Positions 29,946 through 39,140 of a stretch of 64,000 bases of DNA are shown in pieces; the stretch's first letter is position 1, and each line of letters opens with the position of its first letter. The position numbers and the translations under genes were made by a program. Source of the DNA: Variovorax sp. HW608 (GTDB taxonomy: Bacteria; Pseudomonadota; Gammaproteobacteria; Burkholderiales; Burkholderiaceae_C); assembly GCF_900090195.1 (NCBI RefSeq), contig NZ_LT607803.1, positions 6,908,229-6,972,228 on the forward strand. The letters run 5' to 3'. The notes beneath the pieces are model-generated. The model was not told the DNA's origin, made no database searches, and saw nothing but the letters and a program-made list of their open reading frames with translations.

Positions 29946-31479
29946 GGGCCACCTCCGAAGGCGCCGTGGCGGCATGGCGCGACTTGTCCCACAGGCCGCT
30001 CATCCACTCGCCGATCTGCGGCACCGTGGCGGCGGCGCGGTCGATCGAGGGCGACAGGCGCCCCTTGGCGATCACGTACAGCCGGTCGCTGATCTCGAAC
30101 AGCTCGTCGAGCTCCTCGCTGACCACCAGCACGGCGCAGCCCGCGTCGCGCAGCGCGAGGATCTCGCCGCGGATCAGCGCCGCCGCGCCCACGTCCACGC
30201 CCCAGGTCGGCTGCGAGACGATGAAGATCTTCGGGTTGGCGTCGATCTCGCGGCCGACGATGAATTTCTGCAGATTGCCGCCCGAGAGCGAGCGCGCCGC
30301 CGCGCCCGGCCCGCCGGCCTTCACGTTGAAGCGTTTGATGATGGCGGCGGCGTGCTGGTTCAGCGCGCGGGTGCGGATCCACCCGCCCTTGCCGACCGCG
30401 TTGCTGCGCGTCAGCAGCAGGTTGTGCGCGAGGCCCAGCGTCGGCACCGCGCCGCGGCCCAATCGTTCCTCGGGCACGAAATGCAGGCCCAGCGCGCGGC
30501 GCCGGCGCGGCCGGAAGTGCGCCGCCGCCTTGCCGAAGACCTCGATCATCCCGGCCTGGGCGCGCGAGTCCTCGCCCGAGAGCGCGTAGAGCAGTTCCTT
30601 CTGCCCATTGCCGGAGACACCGGCGATGCCCACCACCTCGCCCGCACGCACGTCGAGCGAGATGCCGTCCAGATCGACGCCGAACTGGTCCTCGCGCGCC
30701 AAGGTCAGCCCCTTCACCTGCAGCGCCACCCCGCCCGCATGTACCGGCCGGTGCATGAGCGGCGGCGGCTCCGCGCCGATCATCAGGCGCGAGAGCGATT
30801 CGTTCGATTCGTTCTGCGGGTTGCACACGCCGGTGACCTTGCCGCCGCGCAGCACGGTGCAGGCGGTGCACAGTTCGCGGATCTCGTGCAGCTTGTGGCT
30901 GATGTAGAGGATGCTGCAGCCTTCGGAGGCCAGCTTCTTGAGCACCACGAACAGCCTCTGCACCGCCTGCGGCGTGAGCACCGAAGTCGGCTCGTCGAGG
31001 ATCAGCAGCTTGGGGTTGGTGAGCAGCGCGCGGATGATCTCCACCCGCTGCATTTCGCCGACCGAGAGCGTGTGCACCGGGCGCGAGGGGTCGATGTCCA
31101 GCCCGTATTCGCCGGCCTTGGCCTCGACGCGGCGGGCCACTTCGGCGAGCGTCAGGCTCTTTTCGAGGCCGAGCCAGACGTTCTCGGCCACGGTCAGGGT
31201 GTCGAACAGGCTGAAATGCTGGAACACCATGCTGATGCCCAGCGCCCGCGCTTCCTGCGGATTGCGCACGTTCGCCGGCTGGCCGTCGAACATCACGCTG
31301 CCTTCATCGGGCTTGACCGAGCCGTAGATGATCTTCATCAGCGTGGACTTGCCCGCGCCGTTCTCGCCGAGCACGGCGTGGGTCTCGCCCGGGGCGACCG
31401 CCAGCGACACGTCGCTGTTGGCGACCACCGAGGGGTAGCGCTTGGTAATGTGCGCGAGCTGGAGTCTGTGGATTGTCAT
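29938..31479 (-). CDS. ABC transporter ATP-binding protein with two nucleotide-binding domains
   Basis: Energises nucleoside or purine uptake. The 513-residue protein holds two ABC domains. The first (about 5-235) has Walker A GENGAGKST, signature LSVGEMQRVEI and Walker B LLILDEPTSVL. The second (about 255-490) has a degenerate Walker A region GVSGNGQKELLYALSGEDSR and signature LSGGNLQKFIVGREI. This tandem form is typical of BMP/YufO-type and sugar (RbsA-like) importers. First gene of a coupled unit ending at the BMP lipoprotein. Confidence 0.94.
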   Translation of the reverse strand: MTIHRLQLAHITKRYPSVVANSDVSLAVAPGETHAVLGENGAGKSTLMKIIYGSVKPDEGSVMFDGQPANVRNPQEARALGISMVFQHFSLFDTLTVAENVWLGLEKSLTLAEVARRVEAKAGEYGLDIDPSRPVHTLSVGEMQRVEIIRALLTNPKLLILDEPTSVLTPQAVQRLFVVLKKLASEGCSILYISHKLHEIRELCTACTVLRGGKVTGVCNPQNESNESLSRLMIGAEPPPLMHRPVHAGGVALQVKGLTLAREDQFGVDLDGISLDVRAGEVVGIAGVSGNGQKELLYALSGEDSRAQAGMIEVFGKAAAHFRPRRRRALGLHFVPEERLGRGAVPTLGLAHNLLLTRSNAVGKGGWIRTRALNQHAAAIIKRFNVKAGGPGAAARSLSGGNLQKFIVGREIDANPKIFIVSQPTWGVDVGAAALIRGEILALRDAGCAVLVVSEELDELFEISDRLYVIAKGRLSPSIDRAAATVPQIGEWMSGLWDKSRHAATAPSEVAHA

Positions 31480-31545
31480 GCCTATGCCTGGCCTGTGGGT
31501 TGTGGTTCAAGCCCTGAACGCCTCTCGGCGATCGCCCTATTGTCG

Positions 31546-32910
31546 TCAGTGTCCGCCTATATAGATGAACTTGAAAAGGAACACGCCGCCGATCAGCCAC
31601 ACCATCCAGTGCACCTGCCTGGCCTGGCCGGTGAACAGCTTCAGCACCGCATAGGAGATGAAGCCGAACGCCAGCCCGTTGGCGATGGAATAGGTGAAGG
31701 GCATGGTCAGCGCCGTCACGACGGCGGGCACGACCTCTGTCGTTTCCTCCCATTCCAGTTCCGTCAATTCCTTCAGCATCAAACATGCCACGAAGAACAG
31801 CGCGGGCGCGGTCGCATAGGCCGGCACCGCGCCGGCCAGGGGCGAGATCACCAGCGCGGCCAGGAACAGCACCGCCACCGTGAGCGCCGTCAGCCCCGTG
31901 CGGCCGCCCGCCTGCACGCCCGCGGCGCTTTCGACGTAGGCGGTGGTGCTCGAGGTGCCGAGCAGCGAGCCGGCGAAGATCGCGCCGCTGTCGGCCAGGA
32001 GCGACTTGTTGAGGCGGTCCATCCGCCCCGGCACCAGGAGGCCCGCGCGGCGCGCAACGCCCATCAGGGTGCCGGTGGCGTCGAACAGCTCGACCAGGAA
32101 GAACACCAGCACCACGTTGAGGATGCCGCCCGAGAGCGCCGCCTTGATGTCCAGCTGCAGGAAGGTCGGCGCGATCGACGGCGGCGCGGCGAAGACGCCG
32201 TTGAAGGTGTTGCCGGCGAAGAAGAACGACAGCACCGTCACGGCGACGATCCCGATCAGGATCGCGCCCGGCACCTTGAGCCGGTCCAGCACCACGATCA
32301 GGAAGAAGCCGATGGTCGCCAAGACCACCTGCGGGGTGTGCAGGTCACCGAGCGTGATGTAGGTGGCCTTCGAGGGCGCGACGATGCCGGCGCTCTTGAG
32401 CGCGATGATCGCGAGGAAGAGCCCGATGCCGACCGTGATCGCCACCCGTATCGAGTGCGGGATGCCCTTGATGATCAGCTCCCGCACCCTGAACAGCGTC
32501 ACCAGCAGGAACAGGCAGCCCGAGATGAACACCGCCCCCAGCGCCGCCTGCCAGGTGAAGCCCATCTGCAGCACCACCACGTAGGCGAAATAGGCGTTGA
32601 GCCCCATGCCCGGCGCGAGCGCGATCGGGTAGTTGGCATAGAGCGCCATGATCGCCGTGCCGAGCGCCGCGATCAGGCAGGTGGCGACGAACACCGCGTC
32701 CTTCGGCATGCCCGCGTCGCCGAGGATCGTCGGGTTCACGAAGATGATGTAGGCCATCGTGAGGAAGGTGGTGAGCCCCGCCACGATCTCGGTGCGCACG
32801 GTGGTGCCGTGTTCCTCGAGCTTGAAGAGGCGCTCGGCCCAGCTTTTCGAGGGGCGCTGCCGTGGGATGTCCTGCCCGCCGAGGTCGAGCACTTGTTCAG
32901 TCCGGTTCAT
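31546..32910 (-). CDS. NCS2 purine permease (AzgA-like adenine/guanine/hypoxanthine type)
   Basis: Proton-coupled nucleobase permease of 454 residues with about 12-14 membrane segments. The early segment TEIVAGLTTFLTMAYIIFVN and LAPGMGLNAYFAYVVVLQMG are characteristic of the AzgA branch, as is FVELFDATGTLMGVA-type sequence (here LVELFDATGTLMGVARRAGL). It gives the cluster a free-base uptake route beside the ABC nucleoside route. It starts 68 bases after the LysR gene and may be cotranscribed with it. Confidence 0.92.
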   Translation of the reverse strand: MNRTEQVLDLGGQDIPRQRPSKSWAERLFKLEEHGTTVRTEIVAGLTTFLTMAYIIFVNPTILGDAGMPKDAVFVATCLIAALGTAIMALYANYPIALAPGMGLNAYFAYVVVLQMGFTWQAALGAVFISGCLFLLVTLFRVRELIIKGIPHSIRVAITVGIGLFLAIIALKSAGIVAPSKATYITLGDLHTPQVVLATIGFFLIVVLDRLKVPGAILIGIVAVTVLSFFFAGNTFNGVFAAPPSIAPTFLQLDIKAALSGGILNVVLVFFLVELFDATGTLMGVARRAGLLVPGRMDRLNKSLLADSGAIFAGSLLGTSSTTAYVESAAGVQAGGRTGLTALTVAVLFLAALVISPLAGAVPAYATAPALFFVACLMLKELTELEWEETTEVVPAVVTALTMPFTYSIANGLAFGFISYAVLKLFTGQARQVHWMVWLIGGVFLFKFIYIGGH

Positions 32911-32978
32911 CGTCTTGTCTCCGAGTCTTTATGGGTCGATGGCGTGGGTTCTTGCTGCTTCGCGACGCCGGGCGCGAA

Positions 32979-33953
32979 TCAATCCAGGTCTATCCGGTGC
33001 CGCTCGCAGCGGCGGGCCGCCGCTGCCGGCCGCAGCGAGGCGGCCACTTCCTTGGTCCGCTCGCGCAGCCAGCGCGCCGAGCTCGATGAATGGGTGCGCT
33101 CGTGCCAGAGCTGGTAGTACATGAGGCGCGGCAGCGGCACCGGGCATTCGAGGATCGCGAGCGGCAGCCGGTCGACGAAGCGCTCGCAGTACTGGCGGCC
33201 GGTGGTGAGCACCAGCAGGCTCGACGCCACCATGTCCGGGATCAGCCCGAAGTGCGCGCAGCGCGCGGTGATGTTCCGCTGCCGGCCCATCTCGTCGAGC
33301 ATCTGGTCGATGATCCCGCGCGCGCCGGGGTGCGTGGGCGTCGGCGCGATGTGCTCGGCCGCGAGCCAGCTCTCGAAATCCCAGCCGCGCCGCACCGCCG
33401 GATGGTCCTTGTTGACCAGCGAGACGATCTCGTCGCCGAAGAGCCGCGCCATGTGCAGGTCTTCCGGCGGCTTGAGCCAGTTGCCGATCACCACGTCGAC
33501 CTGCCCGAGCGACAGATGCGCGTGGTAGTCCGAATCGGACGACAGCGGGTGGATCTCGATGTGGCACATCGGCGCCTGGCTCTTGATGCGGGCGACGAGC
33601 TGCGGCAGGAAGAGCGGGTCCATGTAGTCGCTGGCCGCGATGCGGAAGGTGGTCTGCGCGGTCTGCGGATCGAAGCCGCGCGCGTCGCTGAACAGCATCT
33701 CGGCCGAGCGCAGGATCGCCGCCGCGGGCTCGATCATGCGCAGGCCCGCGTCGGTCGGCACCATGCCCGAACCGGAGCGCACCAGCAGCGGGTCGCCCGA
33801 GAGCTCGCGCAGCCGCTTGAGGGCGGCCGACACGGCGGGCTGGTACATCCCCAAGCGGATGGCGGCACGCGAAACGCTGCGATCGGTGAGCACGGTGTGT
33901 AGGACCCTGATCAGGTGAAGATCGATCTTGTCTAGTAGCGCCTGGTCTCTCAT
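32979..33953 (-). CDS. LysR-family transcriptional regulator (purine locus)
   Basis: A 324-residue LysR regulator with an N-terminal winged helix-turn-helix (about 10-70, SVSRAAIRLGMYQPAVSAAL) and a C-terminal effector domain (FRIAASDYMDPLFLPQLVAR from about 98). The C-terminal end is Arg/Ala-rich. It lies between xdhB and the NCS2 permease, all on the minus strand, so it is the obvious regulator of the purine genes. No divergent target is present, which is unusual for LysR and suggests it acts at a distance. Confidence 0.9.
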   Translation of the reverse strand: MRDQALLDKIDLHLIRVLHTVLTDRSVSRAAIRLGMYQPAVSAALKRLRELSGDPLLVRSGSGMVPTDAGLRMIEPAAAILRSAEMLFSDARGFDPQTAQTTFRIAASDYMDPLFLPQLVARIKSQAPMCHIEIHPLSSDSDYHAHLSLGQVDVVIGNWLKPPEDLHMARLFGDEIVSLVNKDHPAVRRGWDFESWLAAEHIAPTPTHPGARGIIDQMLDEMGRQRNITARCAHFGLIPDMVASSLLVLTTGRQYCERFVDRLPLAILECPVPLPRLMYYQLWHERTHSSSSARWLRERTKEVAASLRPAAAARRCERHRIDLD

Positions 33954-34018
33954 AACGGCCCGCAATCGTTCTGGTGGGTGCGGGCAGTTATACAGCGCGC
34001 TGTCACATGAAAGCGCCC

Positions 34019-36445
34019 TCAGGCGGCGGCGTTCTGCACCGCAGTAATCGCCCGCAGGATCGACTCGCTGGTCGCCGGCGCGGAGAGCGGCGGATCGACC
34101 TTGTGGTCGCCCACCGACGACACCGCATCGCGGATCGCGAAGAACACCGAGAACGGCAGCAAAAGCGGCGGCTCGCCCACGGCCTTGCTGCGGTGGATCG
34201 AATCCTCGAAGTTCTGGCCCTCGTACAGCCGCACGTTGAGCACCGGCGGGCAGTCGTTGGCGGTCGGGATCTTGTAGGTGCTCGGCGCGTGGGTGGTCAG
34301 GAGGCCGGTCTTCGGGTGCCACACCAGCTCCTCGGTCGTGAGCCAGCCCATGCCCTGGATGAAGGCGCCTTCGACCTGGCCGATGTCGACCGCCGGGTTC
34401 AACGACTTGCCGGCGTCGTGCAGGATGTCGGCGCGCAGCAGCTTCCATTCGCCGGTGAGCGTGTCGACGATCACCTCGCTCACGGCCGCGCCGTAGGCGA
34501 AGTAGAAGAACGGGCGGCCCTGCATCCTGTCCTTGTCCCAGCTCAGGCCGGGGGTGGCGTAGAAGCCGTCGGACCACAGCTGCACGCGATCGAGATACGC
34601 CTCGCCGACCACGCTGCTGAAGGACAGCGTGCGGCCGTTGACCTCGACCTTGTCGTTGGCGAAGCGCACCGCCGACGCCTCGCCGCCATGCCGCGCCGCA
34701 GCACAGGCGGCCAGCCGCTCGCGGATCTGGCGCGCGGCGTCCTGCGCGGCCTTGCCGTTCAGGTCGGCGCCGGTCGATGCGGCGGTGGCCGAGGTGTTGG
34801 CCACCTTCTGCGTGTCGGTCGCGGTGACCCGCACGCATTCGAAGCTCACGCCGAGCTCGTGCGCCACCACCTGCGCCACCTTGGTGTTCAAGCCCTGCCC
34901 CATCTCGGTGCCGCCGTGGTTCACCAGGATCGACCCGTCGTTGTAGACATGGACCAGCGCGCCGGCCTGGTTGAAATGCTTGACGTTGAACGAGATGCCG
35001 AACTTCAGCGGCGCGAGCGCGATGCCGCGCCTGAGCACCGGGCTCTTGGCGTTGAACTCCGCGATCTCCTCCCGGCGCGCGCGGTAGTCGCTGCTCGATT
35101 CCAGATCGGCCACCAGTTCGTCGATGATGTTGTCGACCACCGTCTGGCCGTACGGCGTCACGTTGTTCTCGGTCTTGCCGTAGAAGTTGATGCGCCGCAC
35201 ATCCAGCGGATCGCGGCCGAGCTCGCGTGCCACGCTGTCGAGGATGTTCTCCATCGCGATCGCGCCCTGCGGACCGCCGAAGCCGCGGAACGCGGTGTTG
35301 CTCTGCGTGTTGGTCTTGCCCGAGAAGCCGTGCATCTCCACGTTCGGCAGCCAGTAGGCATTGTCGAAGTGGCACAGCGCGCGGGTCATCACCGGGCCCG
35401 AGAGGTCGGCCGAGTGGCCGGCGCGGGAGACCATCGTGATCTCGGCACCGAGGATGCGGCCCTGGTCGTCGTAGCCGACTTCGTACTCGTACCAGAAGCA
35501 GTGCCGGCGGCCGGTGATCATGAAGTCGTCGTCGCGGTCCAGCCGCAGCTTGACCGGCCGCTTGAGCTTGTTGGCCGCCACCGACGCCACGCAGGCGAAC
35601 AGCGCCGACTGCGACTCCTTGCCGCCGAAGCCGCCGCCCATGCGCCGGCATTCGACGTGGACCTCGTTGGCGTGCAGGTGCAGCGCATGCGCGACCAGGT
35701 GCTGCATCTCGCTCGGATGCTGGGTCGAGCAGTACACATGCATCGCGCCGCCTTCCTTCGGGATGGCGTAGCTGATCTGGCCTTCGAGGTAGAACTGCTC
35801 CTGCCCGCCGACGTCGAGCTGCGCCTTGAGCCGGTGCGGCGCCTTCGCGATCGCCGCCTTGGCGCCGCCTTCGTCCGTGTGGCGCACCAAGTGCATCGGC
35901 GGCACCACGTACTGGGCCTTCGCATGCGCTTCCTGCGGCGTCAGCACGGGCGGCGCGGCCTCGATGTCGAGCGCCTCCCTGGCGCGCGCCGCGGCGCGGC
36001 GCGCGGCGTCGCGGGTCTCGGCGATGACCGCGAAGACCGGCTGGCCCATGTAGCGGATGTCGCCGCTGCAGAGGATCGGGTCGTCATGGACGATCGAGCC
36101 GCAGTCGTTGCTGCCGGGAATGTCGGCCGCGGTCAGCACCGCGACCACGCCCGGCATGGCGCGGATCGCATCGAGCTCCATGCCCTTGAGCCGGCCATTG
36201 GCCAGCGGCGACAGGCCCAGTGCGCAATGCAGCGTGCCCGCGAGTTCCGGGATGTCGTCGATGTAGGTCGCCTCGCCGGCCACGTGCAGCGCGGCGGACT
36301 CGTGCGGACGGCTGATGCCCACGCGGGCGCCGTCGCCGTGCGCCTTGGCTTCCGCATGGACGTCGATGCGCGCGGCGGTGTTCGAGGCGTAGTCGGCAAA
36401 GGCCTCGGCCGATTTGAAGAGCTTCGGATCGATCGGCTTGTTCAT
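34019..36445 (-). CDS. xdhB: Xanthine dehydrogenase, molybdopterin-binding subunit
   Basis: Large molybdenum-cofactor subunit of xanthine dehydrogenase, which oxidises hypoxanthine and xanthine to urate. The 808-residue protein has the aldehyde oxidase/xanthine dehydrogenase a/b hammerhead (about 45-160) and the Mo-binding domain with GGGFGGKESQSALFACV, FRGFGGPQGAIAMENILD, EMGQGLNTKVAQVVAHELGV and the late KAVGEPPLLLPFSVFFAIRD containing the catalytic Glu. It starts one base after the xdhA stop region, hence tightly coupled. xdhC, needed to insert the sulfurated cofactor, is not next to it. Confidence 0.96.
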   Translation of the reverse strand: MNKPIDPKLFKSAEAFADYASNTAARIDVHAEAKAHGDGARVGISRPHESAALHVAGEATYIDDIPELAGTLHCALGLSPLANGRLKGMELDAIRAMPGVVAVLTAADIPGSNDCGSIVHDDPILCSGDIRYMGQPVFAVIAETRDAARRAAARAREALDIEAAPPVLTPQEAHAKAQYVVPPMHLVRHTDEGGAKAAIAKAPHRLKAQLDVGGQEQFYLEGQISYAIPKEGGAMHVYCSTQHPSEMQHLVAHALHLHANEVHVECRRMGGGFGGKESQSALFACVASVAANKLKRPVKLRLDRDDDFMITGRRHCFWYEYEVGYDDQGRILGAEITMVSRAGHSADLSGPVMTRALCHFDNAYWLPNVEMHGFSGKTNTQSNTAFRGFGGPQGAIAMENILDSVARELGRDPLDVRRINFYGKTENNVTPYGQTVVDNIIDELVADLESSSDYRARREEIAEFNAKSPVLRRGIALAPLKFGISFNVKHFNQAGALVHVYNDGSILVNHGGTEMGQGLNTKVAQVVAHELGVSFECVRVTATDTQKVANTSATAASTGADLNGKAAQDAARQIRERLAACAAARHGGEASAVRFANDKVEVNGRTLSFSSVVGEAYLDRVQLWSDGFYATPGLSWDKDRMQGRPFFYFAYGAAVSEVIVDTLTGEWKLLRADILHDAGKSLNPAVDIGQVEGAFIQGMGWLTTEELVWHPKTGLLTTHAPSTYKIPTANDCPPVLNVRLYEGQNFEDSIHRSKAVGEPPLLLPFSVFFAIRDAVSSVGDHKVDPPLSAPATSESILRAITAVQNAAA

Positions 36446-36446
36446 C

Positions 36447-38030
36447 TCAGACTCCTTCCGCCACGACGGCGTGCGGCATCACGCTCCACACGCTGGTGGC
36501 TTCCACCGGCAACGGGTCGCTGGTGCGCGTTTCCAGCCACAGGCGCTGCAGCAGGTTCTGCGCCACCTGCAGGCGATAGTCGGCGCTGGCCCGCATGTCG
36601 GTCAGCGGCGTGAAGTCCTTGGCGAGCGCGAGCTTGGCGGCGTTGACCGTGGCCTGGGTCCAGGGCTTGCCGGCCAGCGCGGCCTCGGCGTTCGCGGCGC
36701 GCTTGACGATGGCGGCCATGCCGCCGAAGGCGAGCCGCACTTCCTTCACCACGTCGCCGTCGAGCTCGATCGCGAAGCCGCCGCACAGCGCCGAGATGTC
36801 GCAATCGAAGCGCTTGCTGATCTTGTAGGCCCGCACCTGCCGCGTCAGCGCGGCCTTGGGAACCGCGAGCCCTTGCACGAACTCGCCCGGCTCCAGGCGG
36901 TTCTTCATGTAGTCGACGTAGAAGTCCGGCAGCGGCATGCGGCGCAGTTGGCTGCCGCGGCGCAGCTCGATCTCGGCATCGAGCGCCATCAACACCGGCG
37001 GCGAATCGCCGATCGGCGAGCCGTTGGCGACATTGCCGCCGATGGTTCCGGCATTGCGGATCGGCGGCGAGGCGAAGCGCAGCCAGACGTCGGTCAGGCT
37101 CGGTATGCGCCGCGCGAGCGCCGCGAAGGCCGATTCGAGCGACGCGCCGGCGCCCAGGTAGAGCTCGTCCGCGCGCTCCTCGATCGCCTTCATCTCGGCC
37201 ACGTCGCCGACGTAGATGATGTCGCCGAGGTCGCGGAACTGCTTGTTGACCCACAGCCCGACGTCGGTCGAGCCGGCGAGCAGTTGCGCCGCCGGCTTGG
37301 CCTCGCGCAGCGCGGCCAGTTCGGCGAGCGTGGTGGGCGCATGGAAATGGTCGAGCCGCTGGCCCAGCGGCGCGGCGTACTCGAAGGTGCGGTCGTGCCG
37401 CAGCGCGGTCAGCGCTTCCACCACCGGCTGGGTGTCCAGGCGCACGGCCGGCAGGTCGAACATGCGCTGGCCGGCGTCGAGGATCGGCCGGTAGCCGGTG
37501 CAGCGGCACAGGTTGCCCGACAGGTCGTCGGCCAGTTGCTGCCGGGTCGGGCGCGTCTGGCCTTCCTGGTGGTGTTCGTAGGTCGACCAGAGCGACATCA
37601 CGAAGCCCGGCGTGCAGAAGCCGCACTGCGAGCCATGGCAGTCGACCATTGCCTGCTGCACCGGGTGCAGGCGCTGCACCGGATGCTTGTCATGCTGCTG
37701 CGCGTCATGGCCGTGGCTGCACTGGGCCTTGAGATCCTCGACCGTGAAGAGCGCCTTGCCGTGCAGCGTCGGCAGGAACTGGATGCAGGCGTTCACCACC
37801 TGCAGCCGCAGCCCGCCGACCGCGCCCTTCTCGCCCGGATCGGCCAGCTCGCCGATCACCACGGTGCAGGCCCCGCAATCGCCCTCGTTGCAGCCTTCCT
37901 TGGTGCCGGTGCAACGAGCGTCCTCGCGCAGCCAGTCGAGCACCGACCGGGTCGGGTGCACGCCGCTGACGTCGACGATCCGGCCGCGGTGGAAGAACTG
38001 GATGGGTTGCGTGGTCGTTGTCATGCTCAT
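36447..38030 (-). CDS. xdhA: Xanthine dehydrogenase, iron-sulfur/FAD-binding subunit
   Basis: Electron-transfer subunit with two [2Fe-2S] clusters and FAD. The plant-type ferredoxin motif CTGTKEGCNEGDCGACTVV (about 41-59) is followed by the second cluster CGFCTPGF and CRCTGYRPI (about 135-185). The FAD domain holds AGSTDVGLWVNK and TIGGNVANGSPIGDSPPVLM. The ATG at 38030 gives 527 residues; ATG 38024 is equally near the first motif. A further upstream start at 38060 adds an atypical sequence. First gene of the xdhAB unit, with an inverted repeat about 54-83 bases upstream. Confidence 0.95.
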   Translation of the reverse strand: MSMTTTTQPIQFFHRGRIVDVSGVHPTRSVLDWLREDARCTGTKEGCNEGDCGACTVVIGELADPGEKGAVGGLRLQVVNACIQFLPTLHGKALFTVEDLKAQCSHGHDAQQHDKHPVQRLHPVQQAMVDCHGSQCGFCTPGFVMSLWSTYEHHQEGQTRPTRQQLADDLSGNLCRCTGYRPILDAGQRMFDLPAVRLDTQPVVEALTALRHDRTFEYAAPLGQRLDHFHAPTTLAELAALREAKPAAQLLAGSTDVGLWVNKQFRDLGDIIYVGDVAEMKAIEERADELYLGAGASLESAFAALARRIPSLTDVWLRFASPPIRNAGTIGGNVANGSPIGDSPPVLMALDAEIELRRGSQLRRMPLPDFYVDYMKNRLEPGEFVQGLAVPKAALTRQVRAYKISKRFDCDISALCGGFAIELDGDVVKEVRLAFGGMAAIVKRAANAEAALAGKPWTQATVNAAKLALAKDFTPLTDMRASADYRLQVAQNLLQRLWLETRTSDPLPVEATSVWSVMPHAVVAEGV

Positions 38031-38083
38031 GCTCGTGGGGGCGATCAAGAATCGGGCCAACTGGAAGTTATTCCTTTAGCGGC

Positions 38084-38113
38084 GCCGATGCATACGGACA
38101 TGCCCATATCGGC
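38084..38113. promoter_or_regulatory. Inverted repeat upstream of xdhA (possible operator)
   Basis: GCCGAT-N18-ATCGGC, enclosing GCATACGGAC. The motif GCATAYGGMC also occurs upstream of guaD (GCATATGGCC from 19806). The site lies 54-83 bases before the xdhA start. Weak by itself; the recurrence at a second purine gene is the reason to record it. Confidence 0.3.
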
Positions 38114-38217
38114 TATGTCGGGGCTGGTATGCGACGCTGGGGAAAACCCTTGAATCAGCCCCTGGCGGTGACGACGACCACCGCGGCGATGCCACGCCCC
38201 GGCTACTGCTGGACCGG

Positions 38218-39009
38218 CTAACGGGAAACGGCTTCCGTCGCAGCAAGGATCACCGCCGCCACGTCAGCAGGTCGCGACAGGTGCGGAGCATGGCTGGTCG
38301 GCAGACTCACGACGCTTGCTTGAATCTTCTTGGCCAGGGCGCGCTGAAGATCAGGCTGGAGCATGTGGTCTTGCTCGCTGATGATGTACCAGGAGGGCTT
38401 CGTCTTCCAGGCAGCGAAGGACACCTTGTCTTCGAAATTCTTCCCCTGGGTGAGATGCTGCGTGGCGGCGATCACCTTGGTCTGCGCCGCCGGGACGTCC
38501 TGAGCCAGGTGCTTGGACACGCCCTCCTGCGTGAGGGTAAGGAAGCCATCCTTGTCCGCGGTGAGGTGGGTGAGGCCGGGAGGCGTCGGGTAGTCCTTGT
38601 TCAGGTCGGCAATCGACTGGTTCTCGGATGGGGCATAGGCCGCGACGTAGACCAGCGCCTTGACCTTCTCCTGTTGACCCGCCTCGGTGATGACGACTCC
38701 GCCATAGGAGTGGCCAACCAAGACCACCGGACCCGTTTCCCTGTTGAGGACACGGCGCGTGGCGGCCACATCGTCAGCCAGCGAAGTCAGCGGATTCTGG
38801 GCGGTCACCACTTTCAAGCCCTTGGCCTGGAGGAGCGGGATGACCTGGTTCCAGGTCGACCCATCCGCGAACGCACCATGCACGAGCACGACGGTCGGCT
38901 TCTGCGAAACGGCGTCAGAGACCGCCTTATCGGCTGGAGCCGCGGCGGTGGTCAGGGCCGCAGCGCCAAGGGCAGCAGCGGCAATTGCGTTCTTTGCGAT
39001 GGATTGCAT
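38218..39009 (-). CDS. Exported alpha/beta hydrolase
   Basis: A 263-residue alpha/beta hydrolase with a Sec signal peptide (AIAAAALGAAALTTAAAPA, cleavage near residue 26). The oxyanion motif TVVLVHGAFADGSTW lies at about residues 39-53, the nucleophile elbow VVLVGHSYGGVVITEA around residue 100 (Ser in GHSYGG), a late SEQDHMLQPD acid region and SHAPHLSRP with the catalytic His near residue 244. Such proteins are often annotated as esterases or salicylate-esterase-like. It is divergent from a LysR regulator at 39141, which probably controls it. Confidence 0.9.
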   Translation of the reverse strand: MQSIAKNAIAAAALGAAALTTAAAPADKAVSDAVSQKPTVVLVHGAFADGSTWNQVIPLLQAKGLKVVTAQNPLTSLADDVAATRRVLNRETGPVVLVGHSYGGVVITEAGQQEKVKALVYVAAYAPSENQSIADLNKDYPTPPGLTHLTADKDGFLTLTQEGVSKHLAQDVPAAQTKVIAATQHLTQGKNFEDKVSFAAWKTKPSWYIISEQDHMLQPDLQRALAKKIQASVVSLPTSHAPHLSRPADVAAVILAATEAVSR

Positions 39010-39140
39010 TCAGTCTTCCTTCGAGTTGAGCTGACCGAAGCCAGCGATTGATTGGTGTCGAGTCGAGAAAGCACTGTAGACCTGAAACATATCTGGTTAA
39101 ATGGTGCTCTGCTATCAAGAATAGAAACATCAAGGATCAA

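Noticed and set aside
29944-33117. Plus-strand open frame of 1,057 codons
   Set aside because: It lies antisense to the ABC ATPase and NCS2 permease genes, which have clear motifs. Composition (Arg, His, Gln, Asp repeats) is that of an antisense frame.
33954-35651. Extension of the LysR frame at 32979 to 890 codons
   Set aside because: The extension overlaps xdhB in another frame. The LysR helix-turn-helix starts just after the ATG at 33953.
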